DNA of 64,000 nt from JALYXS01 sp051003795 (GTDB lineage Bacteria; Acidobacteriota; Terriglobia; Bryobacterales; Bryobacteraceae). Where the stretch lies: positions 1 through 64,000 of the forward strand of contig JBPCKZ010000192.1 in the NCBI GenBank assembly GCA_051003795.1, written 5' to 3'. Both the position numbers and the translations under genes were made by a program. The notes beneath the pieces are model-generated. The model did not search any database and was not told the origin of the DNA. It saw only the letters and a program-made list of their open reading frames with translations. Of this stretch, positions 16,801 through 24,204 are shown in pieces (positions within the stretch are counted from its first letter, which is position 1; the number at the start of each line of letters is the position of its first letter).

Positions 16801-17703
16801 TGGAAATTCACGAGCGCGCAGATTCCGGCGCTCGATCGCAAATTCGTTCCGACCATGGCGACGGTGGGGCGGATGGCGCTCAAGGATATAAGCAGCGCGG
16901 CGACGGGGAACGCGATCGGTACAGGAGCGGCGGATTCTTACAAGTACTGCGTGGCTTATCTGGCGAACGAGTGCCGGGCGGGGTCGGCCGCCGGGGATGT
17001 CTACGTGAATGCGCCGTATGTCGCGAAACCTTACTGCACTTCGCCGGGGCAGGCCACGCCTGGATCGGACGATTTCGACGTCTGCATTGGGAACAATGCG
17101 ATGGTTTACAACTCGGTGATGGAGGTGGGACTGCTGCACGACGACCGTCCGCAGCAGCCTTCGGGCACGGACCCGAATGGCGGCAAATTTCAGCGGGTGC
17201 TGACGAACGGGTTCGCGCGGAACCGGCTGCCGTCGATTTTCTGGCATCCGAACGCGCTGGCGAATGCGCGCTGGATGCTGATCGATTCGCCGTACGGGGC
17301 GGATGGGTTTCGCCCGGAAGTGTTTGTGGTGAAAGTGCCGCCGCCGCAGACGGATTCGGTGGACCGAAGCAACTTTTATGCGGTGAACGTACCGGCCGCG
17401 CCGGTACCGGGGGCGGACAACGCGGTAGTGGAGTTTGGGTATGGGGAGTATGGCGATGCCGCGAATTATTTTTGTACCAGCCGCGCGGAGGCTTGCGCGG
17501 CTGGGCGGCCGGGCGGGGCGGCGAATCCGTTTTATTTCTTGACTAGCGAAGCGGCGGCGTTGACGGGCGTGCCTTGCGCCACGGGGTGCTCGATTAACGT
17601 GCCGGCGGTTCCACAACGGGTGCTGTATGGAAGGATTTTGTACCGGAACGCGGCAGGGGCGCTGTTGGCGAGGAGCGCGCCGTTTTCGGTGGCGGTGCCG
17701 TAG
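13855..17703 (+). CDS. Large secreted protein with N-terminal fibronectin-III-like domain
   Basis: The start is the GTG at 13855, overlapping the upstream stop. The 1282-residue protein has a signal peptide (MKTLIVLAAVWLCPVEAA), then an Fn3-like domain (residues 20-130: ATQAIITYTAPDNAACVLEVS ending KHYFRVTC). A long region follows that is rich in Cys, Trp, Asn and Gly and reads like a beta-propeller or carbohydrate-active fold. The end (GRILYRNAAGALLARSAPFSVAVP) is again Fn3-like. No PEP-CTERM, LPxTG or type IX tail is seen. I do not recognise a characterised family. Its position beside the glycan operon suggests an envelope or matrix role. Confidence 0.6.
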   Translation: MKTLIVLAAVWLCPVEAAITRVGVSGTTATQAIITYTAPDNAACVLEVSESGGFAPLVYDVDPSKFSGANLDSRPGNITDSDGRERTFVVGKRAAEPAIDNKKYSRALQAYTKHYFRVTCPSTGDTATGSFTTKNIQLGNTYADPLPVDKNNPGDYAWPTLSYSDRSEKHIDPLTGALIRRVTLPQDRYLNWPQNALADAVAFTMARSTGWASKDAALSNTDGTAAATISGNNTANLYLSARDTPFWFSGSRFLLYASYVTNQFSLNYFQTTLTASTSQASCNSNGTDDCKIVVCLTVDGATCYAGGKQFEQALTTTPSDYMFGSTQVDLWQNPGVRPPSGPEAATRNGTVSCDGSNTVTRTGGDYFNILWGTGSTLTVNGTDYLIASVNGLSAITLASACPVGTGWTYQGNNFGVLVRKKTASADVTSVQYAKVRYQISFVPFISYSGAFDVCGPTPVTGPTGNLGYNCAINQQAAIYWIDGTTGESHLIARDLNNGCGGFDSVIFDSLDGDVFYCGGATPNKVKYVGNHSDPMNTAVPGGFEEGEQLPNCNGTAQAATNQPCAIYTNMVPGTTLPVLANQFEPSFQTDRFLNENFVGLENGHLVYRFWRGNANSLGWTVVFDPNATSNGEPGNAGCVGGGKPGCVIATQASWKSPKARWCNLKSNSPLFTPGWLEIGPYFGGQLGDTAPGRGPFTSTVTDGTALSAAVDGPGGPTDCPANTMGAAGKHCTTVTVDGEPRDLSPCAASAAACQGAVESGLPGEFGNAAPGDYFSDQGDFNGEWMRLIQKNGNSWTFQRQYVGNKVAATSANPILYAICNSIPATHPLPGAAAGEWFWNYTADPHAANTTGNTVMDDSYSVVAHYYWQNLTSASPYWIDSTRCHVSGDAGCYQTRSGPDIPTILTTPPTALPAFNPAFAGKRGSAQGDNTQSHPTGAGLHSPAADREYFLDGRPFNGGRLSGSSDGATMGNSSGTQPFGGQLWKFTSAQIPALDRKFVPTMATVGRMALKDISSAATGNAIGTGAADSYKYCVAYLANECRAGSAAGDVYVNAPYVAKPYCTSPGQATPGSDDFDVCIGNNAMVYNSVMEVGLLHDDRPQQPSGTDPNGGKFQRVLTNGFARNRLPSIFWHPNALANARWMLIDSPYGADGFRPEVFVVKVPPPQTDSVDRSNFYAVNVPAAPVPGADNAVVEFGYGEYGDAANYFCTSRAEACAAGRPGGAANPFYFLTSEAAALTGVPCATGCSINVPAVPQRVLYGRILYRNAAGALLARSAPFSVAVP

Positions 17704-17714
17704 TTCCGGTACAA

Positions 17715-17760
17715 GCGTCCCCATGAGTGGGGACACGGCACGCAGAAGTGCGTGCACCAC
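17715..17760 (+). repeat. Double-hairpin dispersed repeat, copy C
   Basis: Hairpin 1 is GTCCCCA/TGGGGAC with loop TGAG (17717-17734). Hairpin 2 is GCACGCA/TGCGTGC with loop GAAG (17738-17755), then ACCAC. It starts 11 bases after the stop of the large secreted protein and ends 7 bases before the stop of the convergent minus-strand gene, so it may act as a bidirectional 3' end structure. Confidence 0.85.
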
Positions 17761-17767
17761 ACGGTGC

Positions 17768-18490
17768 TCACGCTCTTGGTTCGGGCAGCGTTGCGTTTTG
17801 CCAGACGGCTTTGCCGACAAAGAAGGGTCCCATCGATTCGATGTAGCGAGAAGTTTGGGTGGTTTTGCGCATGGCCTGAACACAGGCGGAGAGCGGGTAG
17901 AGGTCCGCGCCGACCAGTCCGATCACAAAATCGTTGTCGTTCTTGTCGAGGCCGAAGCTGGCGAGACGGACATCCTGGGCGTAGCCGGCGGTTCCGAAGG
18001 CGTGGCCGATGGTGCCGTGCTCACGGAGGATCGGCACTTGCTCTTCCGGGGATAGCGTGGAGAATTCACCCGTCCGGCGCAGCGGATACCATACCCCCCA
18101 GGGCCACTCGCGGTTGGAGACGGCGCGGCGCGGTTTTTGCATCAACCAGTCTTCCAGATTGGGTTCGTGGCCCAAGGCATAGGTTCGGCCAAGCATGGAA
18201 TATTCGAGCTTGGGCGAAAGCGTGGCGAAGGGCAGTTTGCGCAGCAACGGGCGGAGTTTCGCGATGAAAAAGTCGGGATCCTCGTTCCAGGTAAGCAGGC
18301 CGACGCCGCGCGGGTCGTTCACGTCTTCATAGAGAACGCTTTCGATGTTCGCGCCATGCAAGGCGCCGGCCAGGGCCTCGCTGTTGGTGGAGTTTCCGAA
18401 TGCGAGGAGCTGCATGAACAGCCGCCGTTCCGACACCTGCTGCTGTCCGTTGCGCACACCGCCCTTCTCCCGGATATCCAACTGATCCAT
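17768..18490 (-). CDS. Chlorite-dismutase-family heme protein
   Basis: The 240-residue protein carries hallmarks of the Cld/HemQ superfamily: LGRTYALGHEPNLEDWL in the first half, and REHGTIGHAFG (heme-ligand His candidate), AQDVRLASFGLDKNDNDFVIGLVG and TSRYIESMGPFFVG in the second ferredoxin-like half. Members are chlorite dismutases, coproheme decarboxylases or uncharacterised relatives. The distal residue that separates them cannot be assigned by eye, and no other heme genes are nearby. It follows the anti-sigma gene by 22 bases on the same strand, so it may be the output gene of that sigma pair. Confidence 0.82.
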   Translation of the reverse strand: MDQLDIREKGGVRNGQQQVSERRLFMQLLAFGNSTNSEALAGALHGANIESVLYEDVNDPRGVGLLTWNEDPDFFIAKLRPLLRKLPFATLSPKLEYSMLGRTYALGHEPNLEDWLMQKPRRAVSNREWPWGVWYPLRRTGEFSTLSPEEQVPILREHGTIGHAFGTAGYAQDVRLASFGLDKNDNDFVIGLVGADLYPLSACVQAMRKTTQTSRYIESMGPFFVGKAVWQNATLPEPRA

Positions 18491-18512
18491 GCTGCTATCG
18501 TGACACAGCGGA

Positions 18513-19265
18513 TTAACGCGAGGCGATTGGCGCCACGATCATCGGCGTGGTTGTGGGTTGGGGCGAGCCGCCGTCGGGTTCGACGCTGACGGCAACCGCT
18601 CCCCAGGGTACATTGGCGAGGGCGCCGGGCCGTAGATGGAGGGCGGTTCCATCCTGTTGTGGCTTGAAAACGCCCGCGGCGACCGGATTCCCGGTCTTCG
18701 GGATCATCCACATTTCGTATGCCTGGCCCGCTTGCAGTCCGGGCAAGTTCGCGGCCAGAAAGACGACGCCGCGGCTCGGATTCACGAAGATTTTTCCGCG
18801 GGGCGGGGCGGGAGCGCCTTGGCCGAAGATAATTTGCTGCGAATTCGGATCGGTGAGCAGGGAGAGAGATTCGTCGAGGGTGGCGATCTCGGTTTGGCGC
18901 TGTTGGGCGATGGTCCGCTCGCGGGCTAGTTCCCTTGAAAGACGATTCTGGGTCAACGCCAGGAAGACGGTCGAGACGGCGAGCACCGAAGCGGCCAGGC
19001 CCAAGCCCCAAGACCAAGCCCGTCCGCCGTGCTCCAGCATTCCGGGATTCACCAGAGCCAGCACGCGCTTGCGCAGCCGCGCCGGCGGCTCCACGATCGG
19101 AACGGCGGCGCTTAATTTCGACGTGAAAATGGCGGCGGAACGAACGCCGGGCAAACAATTCCCGCACTGCCGCTGCAAATGTTCCCGCAACTCACCGGTG
19201 GCGGGTTCTTCGCTCGAACCGAGCGTGTAGAGTTCGTAATCTTCCCGAAGTTCCTCGCAAGTCAT
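18513..19265 (-). CDS. Anti-sigma factor, RskA-like
   Basis: The product has 250 residues. The N-terminal cytoplasmic part begins MTCEELREDYELY and contains HLQRQCGNC, an H-x3-C-x2-C zinc-type anti-sigma motif. One membrane helix follows at about residues 85-105 (GLGLAASVLAVSTVFLAL), then a coiled-coil-like stretch (LARERTIAQQRQTEIATLDE). The periplasmic RskA domain reads PNSQQIIFGQG and GVVFLAANLPGLQAGQAYEMWMIP. It overlaps the sigma gene by 4 bases and presumably sequesters that sigma factor at the membrane. Confidence 0.88.
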   Translation of the reverse strand: MTCEELREDYELYTLGSSEEPATGELREHLQRQCGNCLPGVRSAAIFTSKLSAAVPIVEPPARLRKRVLALVNPGMLEHGGRAWSWGLGLAASVLAVSTVFLALTQNRLSRELARERTIAQQRQTEIATLDESLSLLTDPNSQQIIFGQGAPAPPRGKIFVNPSRGVVFLAANLPGLQAGQAYEMWMIPKTGNPVAAGVFKPQQDGTALHLRPGALANVPWGAVAVSVEPDGGSPQPTTTPMIVAPIASR

Positions 19266-19852
19266 GTGGCCGCCATTGTCCCAAGTTCATCCCGCAAATT
19301 CTTCAAAGCGCTTCGCACCCAAGTCTTCACGGTTCCGAGCGGCTGACCCATGCGCTCGGCCATCTCGGTTTGCGACAAACCCTCGTAGTAAGCTAATTCG
19401 ATAACCTTTTGCTGATTCTCATTCAGCTTTGCCAGCGCTTCGCGGATCAATTTTGCCTGACTGGAATCGTCAAGCGCTTTTTCCATGTCGATAAACAACG
19501 CTGGATGTTCCCGCTCTTCAAGTTCGAACGCGTTCCGATCCATGCGCGCGCCGCTCGAACGGATATGGTCGATGGCGCGGTTTCGCGCAACGGCGAGCAG
19601 CCACGATCCGAGAGCGCCGCGCTCCGAATCGAACGCCTGCACGCGGTTCCACACGCGCAGGAACGTCTCCTGCACCAAATCTTCGGCGGTACTCGAGTCG
19701 CGCACAATGGAGCGGACAACTGAATACGCGAGGCGGCCAAACCGGTCGTATAGCTCCGCCATTGCCAGCGGATCGCGGCGTTTCAGGCGCTCCGCTAGTC
19801 CTGGATCGCTGTCGCTCAGCTCAAGCGCGAGCAACAACCCCAGGATTGTCAT
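19262..19852 (-). CDS. ECF sigma factor, SigK-like
   Basis: The chosen start is the ATG at 19852 (MTILGLLLALELSDSDPGL), which overlaps the DUF1501 stop by 4 bases. Extension to 19987 would lie inside that gene. The 196-residue protein has region 2 (LAMAELYDRFGRLAYSVV ... AEDLVQETFLRVW, then SWLLAVARNRAIDHIR) and region 4 (KLNENQQKVIELAYYEGLSQTEMAERMG and GTVKTWVRSALKNLR, a helix-turn-helix). It directs RNA polymerase and is controlled by the RskA-like anti-sigma encoded next. Coupling to DUF1501 means both are expressed from the upstream promoter. Confidence 0.9.
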   Translation of the reverse strand: MTILGLLLALELSDSDPGLAERLKRRDPLAMAELYDRFGRLAYSVVRSIVRDSSTAEDLVQETFLRVWNRVQAFDSERGALGSWLLAVARNRAIDHIRSSGARMDRNAFELEEREHPALFIDMEKALDDSSQAKLIREALAKLNENQQKVIELAYYEGLSQTEMAERMGQPLGTVKTWVRSALKNLRDELGTMAAT

Positions 19853-21279
19853 GCAAAAAGTTCTTTTATCAACGTGCCGCCCACGATGGTCGGCCTCTCC
19901 GCCCGGCCATTGTGCATATAGGTCAGCGAAATGTGATCCAACCCCAGTAAGTAAAGAATGGACGCATGAATGTCGTGCACATGGCACGGGCGCTCCACGG
20001 CGCGCAAGCCAATCTCGTCGGTCGATCCCACATACTGCCCCGGTTTCACTCCACCACCGAGCATAAACATCGAAAAGCCCCAGGGATTGTGGTCGCGCCC
20101 GTTGCCCTTTTCATTAAACGGCGTGCGCCCGAATTCTCCACCCCATACCACCAACGTGTCCTGCAACAATCCGCGCGCTTTCAAGTCGGCGATCAATCCC
20201 GCGATGGGCTTGTCCGAAGCCTTGGCGCGCTTCGAGTGATTGCCTTCGATATCCACATGCGCATCCCAACCGCTGCCCGACCCGGCGTATAGCTCGATGA
20301 AACGAACTCCGCGCTCGACCAACCGGCGCGCCATCAGACAATTTCGCCCGAACGCCAGCGTGTCGGGATCGTCGAGACCGTACATCGCCTTCGTGGCCTC
20401 GGTCTCCTTGGTCAGATCCACCGCTTCCGGCCCCGCCGTTTGCATCTGATACGCCAACTCGTACGCGCCAATGCGCGCTTCAAGCTCGGTATCGCCCGGG
20501 TTCTCCGAAGCGAACCGCTCGTTCAATTGCTTCAAAAAATCGAGCTTGCTCCGCTGCTGCTCATCGGAGACCCCCGAGGGCGGCTTAAGATGCAGAATCG
20601 GGGTATCGCCCTGCCGAAACTGCGTGCCCTGGTAAGTAGCGGGAAGGAAGCCGCTACTCCAGTTCTTTGGACCGCCCACCGGCTCTTTGTCGTCTAACAT
20701 CACTACGAAAGCGGGGAGGTTTCGGTTTGCCGCGCCCAATCCGTAGGTCGTCCAGGCGCCCATCGAGGGGCGGCCGGCTAGAATCGCTCCGGTATTCATC
20801 TGGCACACGGAGCCGACGTGGTTCAAGCCATCGGCCCAGCAGGAGCGGATAATCGACATCTCGTCGACATGCTCGGCGATGTGGGGATACCAGTCGGAAA
20901 CCCACAGGCCGCTCTGGCCGTGTTGTTTGAAAGTCCGCTTGGTACCCATGAGCGAGTTGTTGCCGGTTCCCATGGCGGTGATCGGCTTGCCGAAGGAGGC
21001 GGGCATGGGCTGGCCGCTCAACTCGTTCAGCTTCGGCTTGGGGTCGAAGAGGTCAAGATGGCTGGGGCCGCCCTCCATGAAAAGCCAGATAACGGATTTG
21101 GCCTTCGGTTCGTGGTGGGGCTTTTTGGGGGCGAGAGGGTCGATGGGGGCGTTGGAGGCGTAGAGGCCGTCCTGCTTGAGCATGGAGGCGAGCGCCATGC
21201 CCGCGAGACCGCTGCCCGCGCGCGTGAAAAACTCGCGGCGGGAGGAGACTTGCCAGTTGTGGGTGAGGTTTTTCAGCAT
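19849..21279 (-). CDS. DUF1501 family secreted protein
   Basis: The 476-residue protein begins with a twin-arginine-type signal (SSRREFFTRAGSGLAGMALA), then the alkaline-phosphatase/sulfatase-like DUF1501 fold: KSVIWLFMEGGPSHLDLFDPKP, GNNSLMGTKRTF, CWADGLNHVG, DTLVVWGGEFGRTPF and a C-terminal HDIHASILYLLGLDH with metal-site-like His and Asp residues. DUF1501 proteins are usually encoded next to DUF1549/DUF1553 proteins, as here, in Planctomycetes and Acidobacteria. The substrate is unknown, with sulfated or phosphorylated polysaccharide a common guess. It overlaps the downstream sigma gene by 4 bases. Confidence 0.9.
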   Translation of the reverse strand: MLKNLTHNWQVSSRREFFTRAGSGLAGMALASMLKQDGLYASNAPIDPLAPKKPHHEPKAKSVIWLFMEGGPSHLDLFDPKPKLNELSGQPMPASFGKPITAMGTGNNSLMGTKRTFKQHGQSGLWVSDWYPHIAEHVDEMSIIRSCWADGLNHVGSVCQMNTGAILAGRPSMGAWTTYGLGAANRNLPAFVVMLDDKEPVGGPKNWSSGFLPATYQGTQFRQGDTPILHLKPPSGVSDEQQRSKLDFLKQLNERFASENPGDTELEARIGAYELAYQMQTAGPEAVDLTKETEATKAMYGLDDPDTLAFGRNCLMARRLVERGVRFIELYAGSGSGWDAHVDIEGNHSKRAKASDKPIAGLIADLKARGLLQDTLVVWGGEFGRTPFNEKGNGRDHNPWGFSMFMLGGGVKPGQYVGSTDEIGLRAVERPCHVHDIHASILYLLGLDHISLTYMHNGRAERPTIVGGTLIKELFA

Positions 21280-21323
21280 TTTATTAGGAATGTTTTTTCG
21301 AGAGAGTTAAGCCGCCCGGCATG

Positions 21324-21368
21324 TATCCCCATGAGTGGGGACACGGCACGCACGAGTGCGTGCGCCAC
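21324..21368 (+). repeat. Double-hairpin dispersed repeat, copy D
   Basis: Hairpin 1 is TCCCCA/TGGGGA with loop TGAG (21326-21341). Hairpin 2 is GCACGCA/TGCGTGC with loop CGAG (21346-21363), followed by GCCAC. It lies in the 126-base gap between the stop of the DUF1549/1553 gene and the start of the DUF1501 gene, so if the two are one transcript it forms an internal hairpin that could set the ratio of the two proteins. Confidence 0.85.
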
Positions 21369-21405
21369 AAGGACCTTCTTTAACATTAATTTTCCGGTCA
21401 TCTTC

Positions 21406-23604
21406 TTAGTTCATGTAAACGAATTCGTTGGAGTTCAGCAGCATTTGGCAGAGATCGGCAAGCGCATTCTGCTTGTCCGTGATCTTCTGCTCCTTGTTCC
21501 AGAAATCCAGGGCCATCTTGCGTTCGTCGTTGCTTGGTGTGCGGGCGAAGGCGATTTTATAGGCCCGGTCGATGGCCGCATCGGGAGTCAGGCCGCCATC
21601 GTTCATCACCCGGCCGGCGAAGGACTTTGCCCAATCGAGCACGAGTTCGTTGTTCAGCAGTTCCAAAGCCTGCGGCGCGGTTGTCGTGATATCGCGGCGC
21701 GCGCAGCTTTCGTGCGTGTCCGGCATATCGAAGACTTCGATCATGGGATAACGCGTGTTGCGGCGAACGAAAATATAAACGCTGCGGCGCTGCGCTTCGA
21801 GCGGATCTTCATCCTTCTTCCAGCCGCCGCGCGGATCGACGCCCTTTGGCATCGGCGGGAAAACGCCGGGACCGAACATTTTCGGGTTGAGCTTACCGCT
21901 GACTTCGAGCATGGCATCGCGAATCACTTCGCCTTCCAGGCGATGACGCGGATAACGCCAAAATAGCTTGTCTTCGGGATCGGCCTTCGCGGCTTCAGCA
22001 TTGAATTGCGAAGACTGCCGGTAAGTGTTCGACAGCATGATCATGCGGTGCATCTTCTTGATGCTCCAGCCGTTATCTAGGAACGTCGCGGTCAGGTAAT
22101 CGAGCAGCTCTTTGTCGGCGGGGCGATCGCCCATGACGCCAAAATCGCTGGGAGTCCCGGAGATGCCGCGGCCGAAGTGATAATGCCAAATACGATTCAC
22201 GATCACGCGGGTCGAGAGCGGGTTATCCGGGCTGGCAAGCCAATTTGCGAGCGCGGAACGCCGGCCCGTGGACTTGCCATCGAGCGCGGGCGTGACCTTC
22301 GCGTCGGTGGGGTCGATGATCGACAAGAATCCGGGCTGGACCTCCTCTTTATATGCGTCGTACACACCGACCGAAAGGACGTGCGTGACCGGGGCGTGAG
22401 CGTCGTTGTCGATCATGGCTTGGGCGACGGGCAACTCCGCCGGCTTGATGTCGTCGAACTTGGCCAGTTCGGCGGTGAGATCGGCCCAGCGCTTCTTGGC
22501 CTCGCCTTTCAATTTCTTGCCGCCTTCGTCCATGGTGTGATCGAGTTGCGGCTTCGCCTTTTGATACATCTGCCACTGGATGGGCGTCCGCTTGTCGGAA
22601 GCGGTGGTGATGGAATCTTGAATCTCAGGCGGAAACTTATCGAAATTTTCCTTGTAAAGCGCAGTGAGCATCGGGTCGGCAAGCTGCTTCATTTCCGCGC
22701 GAATATCTTTGGTTTTCTCCTGCCAGACGGCGTACTTAGCATTGTGATCGCCGCGCTGGGCGGCGGGCGTGAGCACGGCGTTGTCTTCAATTCGGGTGTT
22801 CGCGAAGAATGCCTGGAGGCGGTAATAATCTTTTTGCAGAATCGGATCGAACTTATGGTCGTGGCAGCGCGCGCACCCGTAGGTCAGGCCGAGGTAGGTT
22901 GCCGACACGGTATCGGTGATGTCGTTGAGCAATTCCTGGCGGCGCTGCATGAGATTGCGCGCATTGCTCTCATCGGGAAAGTGGCGGTTGAATCCGGTGG
23001 CGATCAAGGCGTCGGGATCGCCGGGATACAGCTCATCGCCCGCGATCTGCTCCTTGACAAAACGATCGTACGGCTTATCGGCGTTGAAGGACTTGATCAC
23101 ATAATCGCGATACCGCCAGATATTGGGGCGCGTTTCGTCGCTCTTGAACCCTTCGCTATCGGCGTAGCGGGCGAGATCGAGCCAGTGGCGGGCCCATCGC
23201 TCGCCGTAATGCGGAGAGGCGAGGAGTCGATCGACCACCTTTTCGAAGGCCTGCGGGGAATCGTCGGCGATGAATGCCTGCACTTCTTCGGGGGTCGGCA
23301 TGAGGCCGGTGAGATCGAGGGTGGCGCGCCGGATGAGGGTGATGCGATCCGCGGGCGCGGCGGGTTTTAGTCCTTTCTCCTCCAGCTTGGCGAGGATGAA
23401 GGCGTCAACCGGGTTTTTGACCCAGGATTGGGCAAAAGCTTGATCCTTGGGCGCGGGTACCGGCGGCTTTTCCACCTTTTGAATGGCCCACCAGCGGCGC
23501 TGGGCCGAGGTGAAGGGCTTCGAAGCCGGGTACGCCAACGGGGCGCACAAACATAAGGATAGAAATGCAACGGAGAGGGGAACAAGACGGATATTTCGAC
23601 GCAT
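21406..23604 (-). CDS. DUF1549/DUF1553 secreted protein with a CXXCH heme site
   Basis: This 732-residue protein has a signal peptide (LVPLSVAFLSLCLCAPLAYPA). The DUF1549 part holds NPVDAFILAKLEEKGL, TLDLTGLMPTPEEVQAF and YGERWARHWLDLARYADSEG. YGCARCHDHKFDPI gives a CARCH c-type heme motif near residue 250. The DUF1553 part has NRIWHYHFGRGISGTPSDFG and DMPDTHESCARRDITTTAPQAL. It is the standard partner of DUF1501 proteins, possibly a periplasmic redox enzyme on complex glycans. No N-terminal PSD1 cytochrome domain precedes it. It heads the minus-strand run with DUF1501, sigma, anti-sigma and Cld-like genes. Confidence 0.9.
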   Translation of the reverse strand: MRRNIRLVPLSVAFLSLCLCAPLAYPASKPFTSAQRRWWAIQKVEKPPVPAPKDQAFAQSWVKNPVDAFILAKLEEKGLKPAAPADRITLIRRATLDLTGLMPTPEEVQAFIADDSPQAFEKVVDRLLASPHYGERWARHWLDLARYADSEGFKSDETRPNIWRYRDYVIKSFNADKPYDRFVKEQIAGDELYPGDPDALIATGFNRHFPDESNARNLMQRRQELLNDITDTVSATYLGLTYGCARCHDHKFDPILQKDYYRLQAFFANTRIEDNAVLTPAAQRGDHNAKYAVWQEKTKDIRAEMKQLADPMLTALYKENFDKFPPEIQDSITTASDKRTPIQWQMYQKAKPQLDHTMDEGGKKLKGEAKKRWADLTAELAKFDDIKPAELPVAQAMIDNDAHAPVTHVLSVGVYDAYKEEVQPGFLSIIDPTDAKVTPALDGKSTGRRSALANWLASPDNPLSTRVIVNRIWHYHFGRGISGTPSDFGVMGDRPADKELLDYLTATFLDNGWSIKKMHRMIMLSNTYRQSSQFNAEAAKADPEDKLFWRYPRHRLEGEVIRDAMLEVSGKLNPKMFGPGVFPPMPKGVDPRGGWKKDEDPLEAQRRSVYIFVRRNTRYPMIEVFDMPDTHESCARRDITTTAPQALELLNNELVLDWAKSFAGRVMNDGGLTPDAAIDRAYKIAFARTPSNDERKMALDFWNKEQKITDKQNALADLCQMLLNSNEFVYMN

Positions 23605-23746
23605 CCAGCCTCCAGGCAGGTTATTGAGTGCCTACGATTATATCACTCACCGATGTTCTCCTGGGGAAGGCCGGTAACGCTTAAACTCGCTTTTGCATGC
23701 CGCGTGTCAAAACAATCACAACCGGGGCCACGGCCGACGAATGTTT

Positions 23747-24040
23747 TCACGGCGCCGGATGTTCGACAAGGCGCGGAATATTCATTTTGCCTTGCTGTTT
23801 TCGCACTTGGGCGAGATCATAGGCGGCTTGCATTCGCAGCCACATATCCGCGCTTCCGCCGCACGCCTTCTCAAAACGTAGCGCCATCTCCGGGCTGACC
23901 GCGCTTCTGCCCCGCATCACGTTGTGAAGCTGTTGGCGCGCGATCCGCATGGTTTTCGCGGCTTCGGCCACGCTTAATCCCAATTCGTCCAGGTTAGCCC
24001 TGGCTAGTGCGCCGGGATGAACGGGGTTTTTCATCGGCAT
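23747..24040 (-). CDS. higA: HigA-type antitoxin, XRE/HTH
   Basis: The 97-residue protein reads PVHPGALARANLDELGLSVAEA, with the helix-turn-helix SVAEAAKTMRIARQQLHNVMRG, then SPEMALRFEKACGGSADMWLRMQAAYDLAQ, the standard HigA/VapI pattern. A GGAGG lies 8 bases upstream of the ATG at 24040. HigA binds and neutralises the RNase HigB and represses its own operon. The partner is missing except for a stump directly upstream, so this is an orphan. Confidence 0.9.
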   Translation of the reverse strand: MPMKNPVHPGALARANLDELGLSVAEAAKTMRIARQQLHNVMRGRSAVSPEMALRFEKACGGSADMWLRMQAAYDLAQVRKQQGKMNIPRLVEHPAP

Positions 24041-24049
24041 AGGTTCCTC

Positions 24050-24115
24050 CTACCTACGGCCATCATCCTGTTCAAACATACTCCGCAGGCCCTTATGTTT
24101 AAGGCTTCCGATCAT
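24050..24115 (-). pseudogene. higB: HigB toxin stump (21 codons)
   Basis: An ATG at 24115 opens 21 codons ending in TAG at 24050. The product starts MIGSLKHKGLRSMFEQDDG, matching the N-terminus of HigB toxins (MIxSFKHKGLxxLFExxD). The remaining 70 or so residues, including the catalytic core, are absent, and the stop falls 9 bases before higA. The order (toxin then antitoxin) and close spacing fit a higBA operon after an internal deletion. The identity rests on about 18 residues but the position makes chance unlikely. Confidence 0.65.
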
Positions 24116-24204
24116 AGTTCACGGAATCAATTTATAGCGTCAATCTACACAAGGGCACTCCTTTCTGCACGTTGTTCGATTTAAACTATTCTAAAAGTTG
24201 CCAC

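Noticed and set aside
16732..17883. A 383-codon minus-strand frame opposite the large secreted protein
   Set aside because: Arg/His-rich composition typical of shadow frames in GC-rich DNA, and it runs through the repeat and both convergent stops.
22177..23370. A 397-codon plus-strand frame opposite the DUF1549/1553 gene
   Set aside because: Antisense shadow of a clear secreted protein gene; no start signal or recognisable domain.
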